Source: Paenibacillus peoriae
Lineage (GTDB): Bacteria; Bacillota; Bacilli; Paenibacillales; Paenibacillaceae
Length of the DNA stretch: 64,000 nt
NCBI RefSeq assembly: GCF_022531965.1
Contig: NZ_CP092831.1
Coordinates: 1,206,001-1,270,000 of the forward strand
Reading direction: 5' to 3'
The notes under the pieces were generated by a model. That model did no database searches, was not told the origin of the DNA, and was given only the letters and a program-made list of their open reading frames with translations. Below are positions 10,033-18,496 of this stretch, one piece after another. The first letter of the stretch is position 1. Each line of letters opens with the position of its first letter. Position numbers and translations under genes: made by a program.

Positions 10033-11329
10033 ATCCGCCACGAAGCCTGTCAGTGTCAACCCGCTCAAGGTAGGACAGCCTTTGGGCGGCGTGCTGGCTC
10101 TGCAGGGGATGTATCGCTCAATGCCTTTGCTGCACGGCGCTCAGGGCTGCTCGGCCTTCTCCAAGGCGCTGCTGACTCGCCATTTTCGAGAGCCGATTGC
10201 CGTTCAGACCTCTGCGTTGCAAGAGATGGACGTTATATTTGATGCAGACCGGAATCTGGAGGAGGCGCTGGATCATATCTGGTCCAAACACCATCCAGAT
10301 GTCATCGGCGTTATCAGCACGGCCCTCACTGAGGTGGCAGGCGTTGACTTTCAGTCTAGGGTAAAGGCGTTCAAGCGAGAACGGGCATTGAAGGACAGTC
10401 TGCTGTTTTCTGTATCGCTGCCTGATTTTCACGGCTCTCTGGAGACGGGCTACAGCAGTACAGTAGAGTCACTAATGGATGCCGTACTCGGGTTGGCCGG
10501 GGGCAAGTCCCCCAAAAAACAGCGCCGGACGCAGGTCAATCTGCTGCCGGCTTCTTATCTGACTGCCGGAGATGTCATGGAAATCAAGGATATTATCGCT
10601 TCCTTCGGCCTGGAGGTTATTACGCTCCCCGATATTTCCACTTCCTTGTCCGGTCACCTGCTGACAGGCTTTTCCCCTTTGACGAGAGGGGGGACTCCGC
10701 TGGATTCAGCCTGCCAGATGCTGGAGTCTTCCTGCACCATTGCCATTGGCGCGAGCATGGAGCGTCCGGCGCGCAGGCTGACTCATGCTGCAGGTATTCC
10801 CTACCACTTGTTCGCTGGTCTGTCTGGCTTGGCCGCGAGTGATGCGTTCATACATTTTCTGCAGAAAATCAGCCGCGAGCCAGCCCCCGTTCGCTTCCGT
10901 TGGCAGCGTGAAAATCTGTTGGACAGCATGCTGGATGCCCATTTCTATTATTCTGGCGCTTCGGCTGTAGTGGCGCTAGAACCGGATCATATGCTGTCGA
11001 CCGCAGCCTGGCTGGAGGAGATGGGAGTGGAACTGAAGCGGCTAATTACACCCTGCAGCACGCCCGCACTGCAAAAGACAGAACGGGAAGTCTGGATCGG
11101 TGACCTGGATGATGCAGAGGAGAGCGCGCAGGGTGTTGATTTGTGGATCAGCAACTCACATGGAAGAAAGGGAGCGGCACGGGCTGGGGCCTCATTCGTA
11201 CCGGCAGGCTTGCCGGTGTATGACGAGCTAGGCGCCCACACATCCGTAAGCGTCGGATACCGTGGAACCATGGAGTGGGTGAACAAAGTAGGCAATGTAT
11301 TGCTTGCCGAGAGGGGGAGGGGAGGATGA
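10022..11329 (+). CDS. nifN: FeMo-cofactor scaffold protein NifN
   Basis: Partner of NifE in the cofactor scaffold, homologous to NifK. The 435-residue protein opens with KPVSVNPLKVGQPLGGVLAL and has HGAQGCSAFSKALLTRHFREP, the NifN version of the NifK cysteine region. It also contains the segment SLPDFHGSLETGYSSTVES typical of NifN. TTG 10022 is preferred because GGAGGAGG lies about 9 bases upstream at the end of nifE, and no ATG fits. The stop forms ATGA with nifX. Here NifN and NifX are separate genes; in some genera they are fused. Confidence 0.94.
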   Translation: MLIKSATKPVSVNPLKVGQPLGGVLALQGMYRSMPLLHGAQGCSAFSKALLTRHFREPIAVQTSALQEMDVIFDADRNLEEALDHIWSKHHPDVIGVISTALTEVAGVDFQSRVKAFKRERALKDSLLFSVSLPDFHGSLETGYSSTVESLMDAVLGLAGGKSPKKQRRTQVNLLPASYLTAGDVMEIKDIIASFGLEVITLPDISTSLSGHLLTGFSPLTRGGTPLDSACQMLESSCTIAIGASMERPARRLTHAAGIPYHLFAGLSGLAASDAFIHFLQKISREPAPVRFRWQRENLLDSMLDAHFYYSGASAVVALEPDHMLSTAAWLEEMGVELKRLITPCSTPALQKTEREVWIGDLDDAEESAQGVDLWISNSHGRKGAARAGASFVPAGLPVYDELGAHTSVSVGYRGTMEWVNKVGNVLLAERGRGG

Positions 11330-11715
11330 AGGTTGCATTTGCGACGGAAGACGGCGTGCTTGTGAATGCTCATTTTGGGCAGAGTCCCATGTTCACTATA
11401 TTCGAAATCCGGCACTCAGGCGTCCAGTTCCTGGAGCATCGGCGGATAGCCCTGGGGAGCGATGAGAATGAGGCGGGCAAGATCGCCAGCCGAATTGGCC
11501 TGATCGAGGATTGTGCCTTGATCTTCCTGGTACAGATTGGCGCTTCCGCCGCCGCACAGGTTACCAAGCGGACCATTATGCCTGTGAAGGTGGCCTTCGG
11601 TAGCACCATTGAGGAGCAGGTCCAGCGTCTCCAGAATATGCTGACTCGCAATCCGCCCATGTGGCTTGCCAAAATCCTGCATGCTGAGGAGGGCAGCGGC
11701 AAAGCCGAATCATGA
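11326..11715 (+). CDS. nifX: Cofactor carrier protein NifX
   Basis: Small protein that binds NifB-co and other cofactor intermediates and passes them to NifEN. ATG 11326 overlaps the nifN stop and follows GGGGAGGGGAGG. It gives 129 residues starting KVAFATEDGVLVNAHFGQ, the hallmark of the dinitrogenase-cofactor domain also found at the end of NifB in this operon. Upstream in-frame starts would lie inside nifN. A 94-base gap to hesA holds a small hairpin. Confidence 0.92.
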   Translation: MKVAFATEDGVLVNAHFGQSPMFTIFEIRHSGVQFLEHRRIALGSDENEAGKIASRIGLIEDCALIFLVQIGASAAAQVTKRTIMPVKVAFGSTIEEQVQRLQNMLTRNPPMWLAKILHAEEGSGKAES

Positions 11716-11749
11716 GCCCTCCTGTAAGGAAGAGCAACCATATAGGGTA

Positions 11750-11777
11750 TTAAGATCCTGCAGACCGAATATCTTAA
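11750..11777 (+). promoter_or_regulatory. Small hairpin between nifX and hesA
   Basis: TTAAGAT (11750-11756) and ATCTTAA (11771-11777) are exact inverted complements around a 14-base loop. With no T-run it is more likely an mRNA processing or stability element than a terminator. It could also be chance. Confidence 0.3.
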
Positions 11778-11809
11778 AGGCGGGAGCCGCACATGGAGGG
11801 GGTGGACGA

Positions 11810-12574
11810 ATGGTACAACTGCTGGAAGACAGTAGATACGGACGCCAGTTGAAGCTGCTGGGAGTGGAAGGTCAGAACAGGCTAAAGCAGGCTACGGTTA
11901 TGGTTGCAGGCATCGGAGGATTGGGAGGGGCAGCGGCCATGTACCTGGCCGCTGCCGGAGTAGGAAAGCTGATATTGGCCCATGAGGGCGTAATCCATCT
12001 GCCCGATATGAACCGGCAGGTGCTGATGGACAGCGGACGAATCGGGGAGGAACGGATGGAGACGGCATTACAGCATTTGCATCGTATCAATCCGGAGACC
12101 GAGCTTGAGGGCCACGCCCACAGAATCACGGAAGAATCCTCTGGACCATGGGTAGAAGCGTCGGATATCGTGATTGATGCACGATATGACTTTCCGGAAA
12201 GATATGCGCTGAACAGACTATGTGTTCGACATGGAAGACCGATGATAGAAGCGGCCATGTACGCCTATGAAGTATCATTGATGACCATTGATCCCGGTAA
12301 GACGGCATGCCTGGAATGTCTTTACCCGGAAGGCGGACAGCCTTGGGAACCTCTGGGATTCCCGGTCCTGGGAGCCACCTCCGGCTTGATTGGCTGCATG
12401 GCTGCACTGGAAGCGGTCAAATGGATTACAGATGCGGGCAATCTGTTCACTGACCGCATGTACCGTATGAATGTGCTGGATATGAGCAGCTGCACCATAG
12501 CGGTCAAACGCAACCCGCGTTGTCCGTGCTGCGGAACGGGAGGGGATACAGATGAGTCGGTTGCATATTTGTGA
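11810..12574 (+). CDS. hesA: HesA/ThiF/MoeB-type adenylyltransferase in the nif operon
   Basis: E1-like enzyme family that adenylates a protein C-terminus. HesA is conserved in Paenibacillus and cyanobacterial nif clusters and has been linked to molybdenum or cofactor supply, but its exact substrate is unclear. ATG 11810 follows GGAGGGGG and gives 254 residues. Seen are the nucleotide-binding glycine motif VAGIGGLGGAA (near 35), a Zn site made of CLEC and CPCC pairs, and the ThiF-like segment LGATSGLIGCMAALEAVKW. No ThiS or MoaD partner is nearby. It overlaps nifV by 23 bases, so both belong to the nif transcript. Confidence 0.88.
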   Translation: MVQLLEDSRYGRQLKLLGVEGQNRLKQATVMVAGIGGLGGAAAMYLAAAGVGKLILAHEGVIHLPDMNRQVLMDSGRIGEERMETALQHLHRINPETELEGHAHRITEESSGPWVEASDIVIDARYDFPERYALNRLCVRHGRPMIEAAMYAYEVSLMTIDPGKTACLECLYPEGGQPWEPLGFPVLGATSGLIGCMAALEAVKWITDAGNLFTDRMYRMNVLDMSSCTIAVKRNPRCPCCGTGGDTDESVAYL

Positions 12575-13688
12575 TACGACACTTCGTGACGGAGAACAGG
12601 CTCCGGGCGTTGCCTTTTCAGCCGAGGAAAAAACTGAAATTGCCATCATGCTGGACTCGGCGGGGGTGGAGCAGGCTGAGATCGGAATTCCGGCAATGGG
12701 AAAGACGGAGTGCAGGTCTATTGCCAGGATTGCTGCTCTCGGACTTCAGATGAAGCTAATGACCTGGAATCGCGCGGTGTTCACGGATATTGATGCAACT
12801 GAATCGACAGGTGTCGGCTGGGCCCATATTTCGGTTCCCGTGTCGACGGTGCAGATGAAGTCCAAGCTGGGTATGAATCCTGAGCAGGTGACGGAGCTGA
12901 TCCGCAAGTCTGTCGATTACGCTCTGTGTAAAGGATTGACTGTTTCCGTAGGCTTTGAGGATGCTTCAAGGGCAGATGACCTGTTCCTTGAGCAGTTGGC
13001 GAATCAGCTCTATAGGGATGGCATCCGGCGCTTCAGATATGCCGATACGCTGTCCGTTCACCATCCCGCTGCCATAGCTGCCCGTATAGACAGGCTTGTA
13101 TCGCGCGTGCCACAGGATGTGGAGCTTGAGATTCACTGTCATAATGATTATGGCCTGGCGCTTGCCAATACCCTGGCAGCTTTGCAAGCGGGAGCTGTCT
13201 GGGCCAGTACCACGGTGTCGGGACTTGGGGAAAGGGCAGGTAATACCGCGCTGGAGGAGGTGGTGATGTCGTGGAGGGACCTATATCAAGGAACCTGCAG
13301 CGTCCGTCCCGAACTGCTGAACCCGCTGGCTGCACTGGTGTCCAAAGCCTCCAACCGAATCATTCCTGAAGGCAAGCCCATTGTGGGAGACATGGTATTC
13401 GCCCATGAATCCGGCATACATATCAACGGTCTGCTAAAGGAGCGCGCCGCCTATCAGGCGCTTGATCCGACTGAGCTGGGCACTGACCATTCCTTCGTAC
13501 TCGGCAAGCATTCGGGCAGAAGTGCAGTTCAATATATGCTGGAGCAGGAAGGAATCGAGGCAGGCTCCGGTGAAATCAAGTTCCTGCTGGAGCGGCTTCG
13601 CCTAGTCGGTGAAGATCCCAAGCGTGTCATCCATAGCGCGGATTTAAGACGCTGGCTGCAGTATTATCCGGCAGAGCTGCCGAAATAA
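12552..13688 (+). CDS. nifV: Homocitrate synthase NifV
   Basis: Condenses acetyl-CoA with 2-oxoglutarate to make (R)-homocitrate, the organic ligand of FeMo-co. The 378-residue protein begins with the DRE-TIM metallolyase motif CDTTLRDGEQAPGVAFS, has the metal-binding EIHCHNDYGLALANT, and SGIHINGLLK and LGKHSGRSA toward the C-terminus. It lacks the regulatory domain of isopropylmalate synthases. ATG 12552 lies inside the hesA end behind GGGAGGGG. It is the last nif gene, followed within a few bases by a terminator. Confidence 0.95.
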   Translation: MSRLHICDTTLRDGEQAPGVAFSAEEKTEIAIMLDSAGVEQAEIGIPAMGKTECRSIARIAALGLQMKLMTWNRAVFTDIDATESTGVGWAHISVPVSTVQMKSKLGMNPEQVTELIRKSVDYALCKGLTVSVGFEDASRADDLFLEQLANQLYRDGIRRFRYADTLSVHHPAAIAARIDRLVSRVPQDVELEIHCHNDYGLALANTLAALQAGAVWASTTVSGLGERAGNTALEEVVMSWRDLYQGTCSVRPELLNPLAALVSKASNRIIPEGKPIVGDMVFAHESGIHINGLLKERAAYQALDPTELGTDHSFVLGKHSGRSAVQYMLEQEGIEAGSGEIKFLLERLRLVGEDPKRVIHSADLRRWLQYYPAELPK

Positions 13689-13691
13689 CCG

Positions 13692-13740
13692 AAAAAGCGT
13701 TCCCGTCCGGTAAGTGTGACCGTGACTGGAACGCTTTCTT
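13692..13740 (+). terminator. Terminator of the nif operon
   Basis: AAAAGCGTTCC (from 13693) and GGAACGCTTT (13728-13737) form a strong stem around a G/C-containing loop, with a short T-run after it. It lies directly after nifV and closes the 10.5-kb operon. Confidence 0.8.
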
Positions 13741-13923
13741 GCATATCTTTTAATTTCACAACCGGAGTCTCCAATTTGCTGGTTAAACGAAGCCGTTCAG
13801 AAGGGTATAATAAAATATAGTGCTGTATAAAGTGCGTATATATGGTTTTACAGTAGGTCTTGATTCATATAACCATTACACGCTGATCTGGAAGGACGGC
13901 TATGGGCAATTGGAGGAATGCTT

Positions 13924-15666
13924 GTGGGAATGATGTTTTCTTTTCTAAAAAAATATCGGGTTCCAGCCATCGCAGCGCTCGTGATGATGCTGCTGGAATT
14001 GACGGTAGAGCTATCACAGCCATATTTGATCTCCAAAATCATTGATGAGGGCATCCGGCAGCAAGATTTATCCGTCGTCTGGTTATGGGGCAGTGTACTG
14101 GTGGGGAGTGCCGTTATCGCTTTTATGGCGGGCATATCCAGCTCTTTTTTTGCTTCACATGCAAGTCAGGGCTTCGGCTATGATTTGCGGGAAAAGCTGT
14201 ATCGTAAAGTGCAATCCTTTTCATATCCTGTGTTTAAACGTTTTGCCACTTCGTCACTGATTACGCGCCTGACCGGGGATGTCACGCAAGTACAGGATAC
14301 GGTGTTTATGAGCCTGCGGTTTATGACACGGGTTCCGCTGGTGGTCATCGGCAGTATTGTGATGGCACTGGTTGTACATTTCAGGCTTGGGCTGCTACTG
14401 GCGGTTATGGCCCCGGTGCTGTTCGTGTTTGTGCTGGTAATGATGCGGCGAACGGTCACTTTGTTTAAGGGTGTCCAGCGTCGCTTGGATGACGTTAATG
14501 GAGTGATTCAGGAGAACCTGACAGGCATCCGACTCATCCGGGTTTTTGTGCGGATGCGGCATGAAATCGAACGTTTTGCCCATTACGGAGGCGAATTGAT
14601 GAAAGGGACGGTGTCCGCTCTACGCTGGACAGAAACGACGATGCCGTTCATTTTATTTACGATGAATGCAGGGATTATTGCAGTACTTTGGTTCGGACGC
14701 GGTCAAATTTCCACTGGGGATGCCAGTGTAGGACAGGTGGTCGCCGTCGTCAATTATTCACTGCGGACGATTGGAGCCTTGTCTGCCTTATCAGGTATCG
14801 TTGTTGTATTTTCCCGAGCTACTGCATCTACCGGACGGATTCGTGAGGTATTGGACACATCTAATGAAGATGGGTCAGAGCTGGAGTCTGTTTCAACACA
14901 TCATACACGGATTAAGGGACAGGTGGAAATGGACCGGGTGAGCTTTCGTTATCCGGGCAGTGATCTGGCTGTCCTAAAGGATATATCTTTTAGGGCGCAA
15001 CCGGGCGAGCGGATAGCTATTATGGGGGCCACAGGCTCGGGAAAATCCTCACTTGTGCAGTTGATTACGCGTCTGTATGAAGAAGATGAAGGTCATGTGC
15101 GTTTTGACGGAAAGGACGCTCGTGAACTGGATGCGTCCATATTACGAGAGGCTATTGGCTATGTCCCTCAGGAGGTACTGCTATTCACCGGCTCGATTCG
15201 GGATAATATTGCTTGGGGGCTGGAGAATGCCAGCCTGAAGCAAATTCAGGAAGCCGCACGCATGGCGCAAATCCATCATATGATTGAACGCTTGCCGCAA
15301 GGCTATGACACGATGCTCGGACAGCGTGGCGTCAATCTGTCTGGCGGACAGAAACAGCGGCTTTCGATTGCCCGCGCACTGGTGCGCCAGCCGGCAGTGC
15401 TGATTTTGGACGACAGCACAAGTGCGCTGGATGTAGGGACAGAAGCAGCACTACTGAATGCACTCGATGGCCTGTCCTGCACGACATTTCTCATTACGCA
15501 GAAGATCAGCTCGACCGCATCGGCAGATCAGATTTTACTGCTGGATGAGGGCCGCCTGATGGCAAGTGGAAGTCATGAGCATCTCATGGATAGCTCGGAT
15601 CTATATCGGCGTATCTATGAATCACAATACGGAAAGGAGGAGTCCCATGTTCAAGGAACTCATTGA
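13924..15666 (+). CDS. ABC exporter half-transporter A (degenerate ATP site partner)
   Basis: First subunit of a heterodimeric multidrug/lipid-type ABC exporter. Six membrane helices (about 1-290) are fused to an ATPase domain with Walker A GATGSGKSS, signature LSGGQ and Walker B LILDDS. The usual catalytic Glu after Walker B is Asp, as in one half of BmrCD-like heterodimers. Start choice: TGGAGG at 13911-13916 is too close to ATG 13918, so GTG 13924 or ATG 13930 is more likely. It overlaps the next gene by 20 bases, so the two proteins are made together. The substrate is unknown. Confidence 0.88.
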   Translation: MGMMFSFLKKYRVPAIAALVMMLLELTVELSQPYLISKIIDEGIRQQDLSVVWLWGSVLVGSAVIAFMAGISSSFFASHASQGFGYDLREKLYRKVQSFSYPVFKRFATSSLITRLTGDVTQVQDTVFMSLRFMTRVPLVVIGSIVMALVVHFRLGLLLAVMAPVLFVFVLVMMRRTVTLFKGVQRRLDDVNGVIQENLTGIRLIRVFVRMRHEIERFAHYGGELMKGTVSALRWTETTMPFILFTMNAGIIAVLWFGRGQISTGDASVGQVVAVVNYSLRTIGALSALSGIVVVFSRATASTGRIREVLDTSNEDGSELESVSTHHTRIKGQVEMDRVSFRYPGSDLAVLKDISFRAQPGERIAIMGATGSGKSSLVQLITRLYEEDEGHVRFDGKDARELDASILREAIGYVPQEVLLFTGSIRDNIAWGLENASLKQIQEAARMAQIHHMIERLPQGYDTMLGQRGVNLSGGQKQRLSIARALVRQPAVLILDDSTSALDVGTEAALLNALDGLSCTTFLITQKISSTASADQILLLDEGRLMASGSHEHLMDSSDLYRRIYESQYGKEESHVQGTH

Positions 15667-17485
15667 ACCGTTCCGTCAGCCTACACCGCCGTCCGGTGTG
15701 CTGCGAAATCCGGCGGGAGCTGAAGGACGCCGCAAGGCCAAAGCGAAGAACTGGTCTGGCACCTTAGGACGGATATGGGCTTATCTGGCTCGCCGTAAGG
15801 CCAAACTGATGCTGGTATTGTTCATGGTACTGCTCAGCTCCGGGCTAGCTCTGCTGGGTCCATATCTGGTCGGCGTAGCGGTAGATGATTTTCTCGAAGG
15901 TCCGGGTGGACGCACGTGGATTTATTTTCTCATCGGATTAGGGGCTGCATATCTGCTCAACTCGCTAACCTCCTGGCTGCAAAATATCTGGATGATTGAG
16001 ATTGCCCAAGAGACGGTGTACCGCATGCGTTTCGAACTGTTTTCACATTTGCATCGACTACCGATTCCTTTTTACGGCAAACGTCAGCAGGGCGAGATCA
16101 TGAGCCGTCTGACTAATGATATCGAAAATGTCAGTTCTACGCTGAACAGCTCCGCCATTCAGATTTTTTCGAGCATATTGACGTTAATCGGTACACTCAC
16201 GGTGATGCTGTGGTTAAGCCCGCTGATGACCCTGCTGACCTTTATCGTGGTGCCGTTAATGGCTACCGGGATGCGCTGGATTACACGTCGTACCGGGCCC
16301 TTATATAAGGAACGCCAGAAGAATGTGGGCGAACTGAACGGATACATCGAAGAAACGCTGTCCGGGCAGCAGATTATTAAAGCATTTTCGCAGGAAAAGA
16401 GAGTCATCCATGGATTTGCTGAGCGCAATGACCGTATTCGGCTGTCGGGCTTCTGGGCCCAAACGATTTCAGGCTTTATACCGAAGCTGATGAACGGACT
16501 GAATAATCTCAGCTTTGCTATTGTAGCGGGGATCGGTGGGATTTTGGCCATTCGAGGCTCCATCACTATAGGTACAATTATTGTATTCGTAGAATATGCC
16601 CGCCAGTTCACTAGACCGCTGAACGATCTGGCTAACCAGTGGAACACCCTGCTGTCCGCCATTGCCGGAGCTGAGCGTGTATTTGAAATATTGGATGAAG
16701 ATGAAGAGTCCAAGGATGAACGCGGCGCAGTGGAGGTAGAGCATGTAAAGGGGGAGGTACGGTTTTCGGATGTTTCCTTCGGCTATGATGAGGGAAGCGC
16801 TACGCTGGAAGGTATCTCTTTTGAAGCCAAACCTGGTGAAATGATCGCGCTGGTTGGTCCGACCGGGGCAGGAAAAACGACACTAATTCAGCTTCTTTCC
16901 AGATTTTATAGCCCCGACAAGGGAACGATTACGCTGGACGGGCGCGATATCACCACCATACAGCGTGAAAGCTTGCGCTCCCGCATGGCATTTGTGCTAC
17001 AGGACTCCTTCCTGTTTCAGGGGACGATTCGTGAAAATATCCGCTTCGGCAGACTGGACGCCACCGATGAGGAGGTTGAACAAGCATCGAAACTGGCCAA
17101 CGCCCATTCCTTTATCATGCGGATGAAGGACGGATACGACAAGGTGCTTGAAGTGAACGGCAGCGGCATTAGTCAAGGGCAAAAACAACTGCTGGCTATT
17201 GCCCGTGCTATTTTGGCCAACCCTTCCATCCTTGTACTCGACGAGGCAACCAGCAGCATCGACACCATTACCGAGATGAAGATACAAGAAGGACTGGAGC
17301 GGCTCATGCAGGGGCGAACAAGTTTCGTCATCGCGCATCGGCTGAATACCATTCGTCAGGCTGACCGGATTCTGGTCTTGAAGGATGGCCGTCTGGAGGA
17401 GCAGGGCTCTCATGATGAGCTGCTGACCCATAAAGGCTTTTACAACGACTTATATTATGGTCAGTTGAGAAAGCAAAGCTCTTAA
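15647..17485 (+). CDS. ABC exporter half-transporter B (catalytic partner)
   Basis: Second subunit of the exporter. ATG 15647 follows AAAGGAGG and gives 612 residues. A hydrophilic N-terminal extension of about 45 residues precedes six membrane helices and an ATPase domain with Walker A GPTGAGKTT and Walker B LVLDEATSS, containing the intact catalytic Glu. The signature is ISQGQ instead of LSGGQ. The weak signature here and the Asp in subunit A would fall in the same composite site, leaving one competent and one degenerate site. A strong terminator follows. Confidence 0.9.
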   Translation: MFKELIEPFRQPTPPSGVLRNPAGAEGRRKAKAKNWSGTLGRIWAYLARRKAKLMLVLFMVLLSSGLALLGPYLVGVAVDDFLEGPGGRTWIYFLIGLGAAYLLNSLTSWLQNIWMIEIAQETVYRMRFELFSHLHRLPIPFYGKRQQGEIMSRLTNDIENVSSTLNSSAIQIFSSILTLIGTLTVMLWLSPLMTLLTFIVVPLMATGMRWITRRTGPLYKERQKNVGELNGYIEETLSGQQIIKAFSQEKRVIHGFAERNDRIRLSGFWAQTISGFIPKLMNGLNNLSFAIVAGIGGILAIRGSITIGTIIVFVEYARQFTRPLNDLANQWNTLLSAIAGAERVFEILDEDEESKDERGAVEVEHVKGEVRFSDVSFGYDEGSATLEGISFEAKPGEMIALVGPTGAGKTTLIQLLSRFYSPDKGTITLDGRDITTIQRESLRSRMAFVLQDSFLFQGTIRENIRFGRLDATDEEVEQASKLANAHSFIMRMKDGYDKVLEVNGSGISQGQKQLLAIARAILANPSILVLDEATSSIDTITEMKIQEGLERLMQGRTSFVIAHRLNTIRQADRILVLKDGRLEEQGSHDELLTHKGFYNDLYYGQLRKQSS

Positions 17486-17510
17486 GCCGGCTCGCGATTA
17501 ACAGATTTAC

Positions 17511-17564
17511 AGGCATACTTAAAAGGACTACCCCGGGGACGGTCCTTTTTAAGTATGCCTTTTT
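17511..17564. terminator. Strong terminator after the ABC exporter operon
   Basis: AGGCATACTTAAAAGGAC (17511-17528) pairs with GTCCTTTTTAAGTATGCCT (17542-17560) and is followed by TTTTT. The stem is about 18 bp and could act on both strands. Confidence 0.9.
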
Positions 17565-17626
17565 ACAGATATGTACTTTTAAAGAGGCGTTTGAAATGAA
17601 GATACTGCTTTCACAATAATAAATAT

Positions 17627-17659
17627 ACCCATACCCCGTATATGTATGTTAGTATGGGT
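17627..17659. promoter_or_regulatory. Inverted repeat before the DJ-1 family gene
   Basis: ACCCATAC (17627-17634) and GTATGGGT (17652-17659) are exact inverted complements about 38 bases before the start codon. The layout suggests a repressor operator; the regulator is unknown. Confidence 0.35.
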
Positions 17660-17696
17660 GTGCAAGAATAAAATCCCACTTCAAAGGAGAGTCATC

Positions 17697-18353
17697 ATGA
17701 AAATCGCAATCATGCTTTTCGATGGAATCACAGCATTAGATGCCATAGGTCCATATGATGTATTTGCTGCTACACTGAAATGTGAAGTGAAGTTTGTCGC
17801 TAAGAAAAAAGGGTTAGTCAAACTGGACTCAAATATGGGTTATTTGCATGCCGATTACAGTTTTTCTGAAGTACCTTCAGCTGATATTCTTGTTGTTCCA
17901 GGCTGCAGTCCGCCAAATTATAAAACTCCAATGAATGACGAAGAAACGTTAAACTGGATTCGCCAAATACATGAAACTACGAAATGGACCACGTCGGTTT
18001 GTAATGGCTCTCTGATTTTGAGCGCCGCAGGCCTGTTAAATGGAACCGTAGCCACCAGTCATTGGGGCTCCTTAGACCTGCTTCAATCTCTTGGAGCCAT
18101 TCCAACAGATGAGAGAGTGGTTCGTCAGGGCAAAATCATTACAGCAGCCGGTGTCTCCTCTGGTATTGATATGGCACTCCAGTTAATAGCTTGGGAATTG
18201 GGAGAAGACATGAGTAAAGGAGTCCAGCTGATTTTGGAATACGATCCTCAGCCTCCGTTTGACACGGGTTCACCCAAGAAAGCACCTGCTATATTGGTAG
18301 AACAAATAAGAGGTATGTTACAAGAGTTTGCAAAAAGGGAGCCTCATGTGTAA
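17697..18353 (+). CDS. DJ-1/PfpI family protein (isonitrile hydratase-like)
   Basis: Glutamine-amidotransferase-like protein of 218 residues. ATG 17697 follows AAAGGAGA and starts MKIAIMLFDGITALDAIGPYD, as in the ThiJ/PfpI group. The nucleophile elbow is SVCNGSLILSAAGLL with the reactive Cys, followed by GTVATSHW. This arrangement is closest to isonitrile hydratases and to the sensor domain of FtrA/GlxA regulators. There is no helix-turn-helix, so it is not a regulator of that type. It stands alone between a terminator and the MFS gene. The reaction cannot be deduced. Confidence 0.8.
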   Translation: MKIAIMLFDGITALDAIGPYDVFAATLKCEVKFVAKKKGLVKLDSNMGYLHADYSFSEVPSADILVVPGCSPPNYKTPMNDEETLNWIRQIHETTKWTTSVCNGSLILSAAGLLNGTVATSHWGSLDLLQSLGAIPTDERVVRQGKIITAAGVSSGIDMALQLIAWELGEDMSKGVQLILEYDPQPPFDTGSPKKAPAILVEQIRGMLQEFAKREPHV

Positions 18354-18443
18354 ATCAAGAATAACAAGATCTCTTCTCGGTATTAGCTTGGCTTAATAGA
18401 TTTGTATTTTTATTTACAATGGCCCCTATTTCAACTAATATAG

Positions 18444-18475
18444 TTTACACATAGTAAAGGGTTACATGGTGTAAA
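18444..18475. promoter_or_regulatory. Candidate TetR operator before the MFS transporter
   Basis: TTTACAC (18444-18450) and GTGTAAA (18469-18475) are exact inverted complements just upstream of the ribosome binding site. The TetR regulator encoded downstream in the same unit would be the natural ligand. Confidence 0.4.
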
Positions 18476-18496
18476 TGGTTGGAGGGGGTTACAAAC

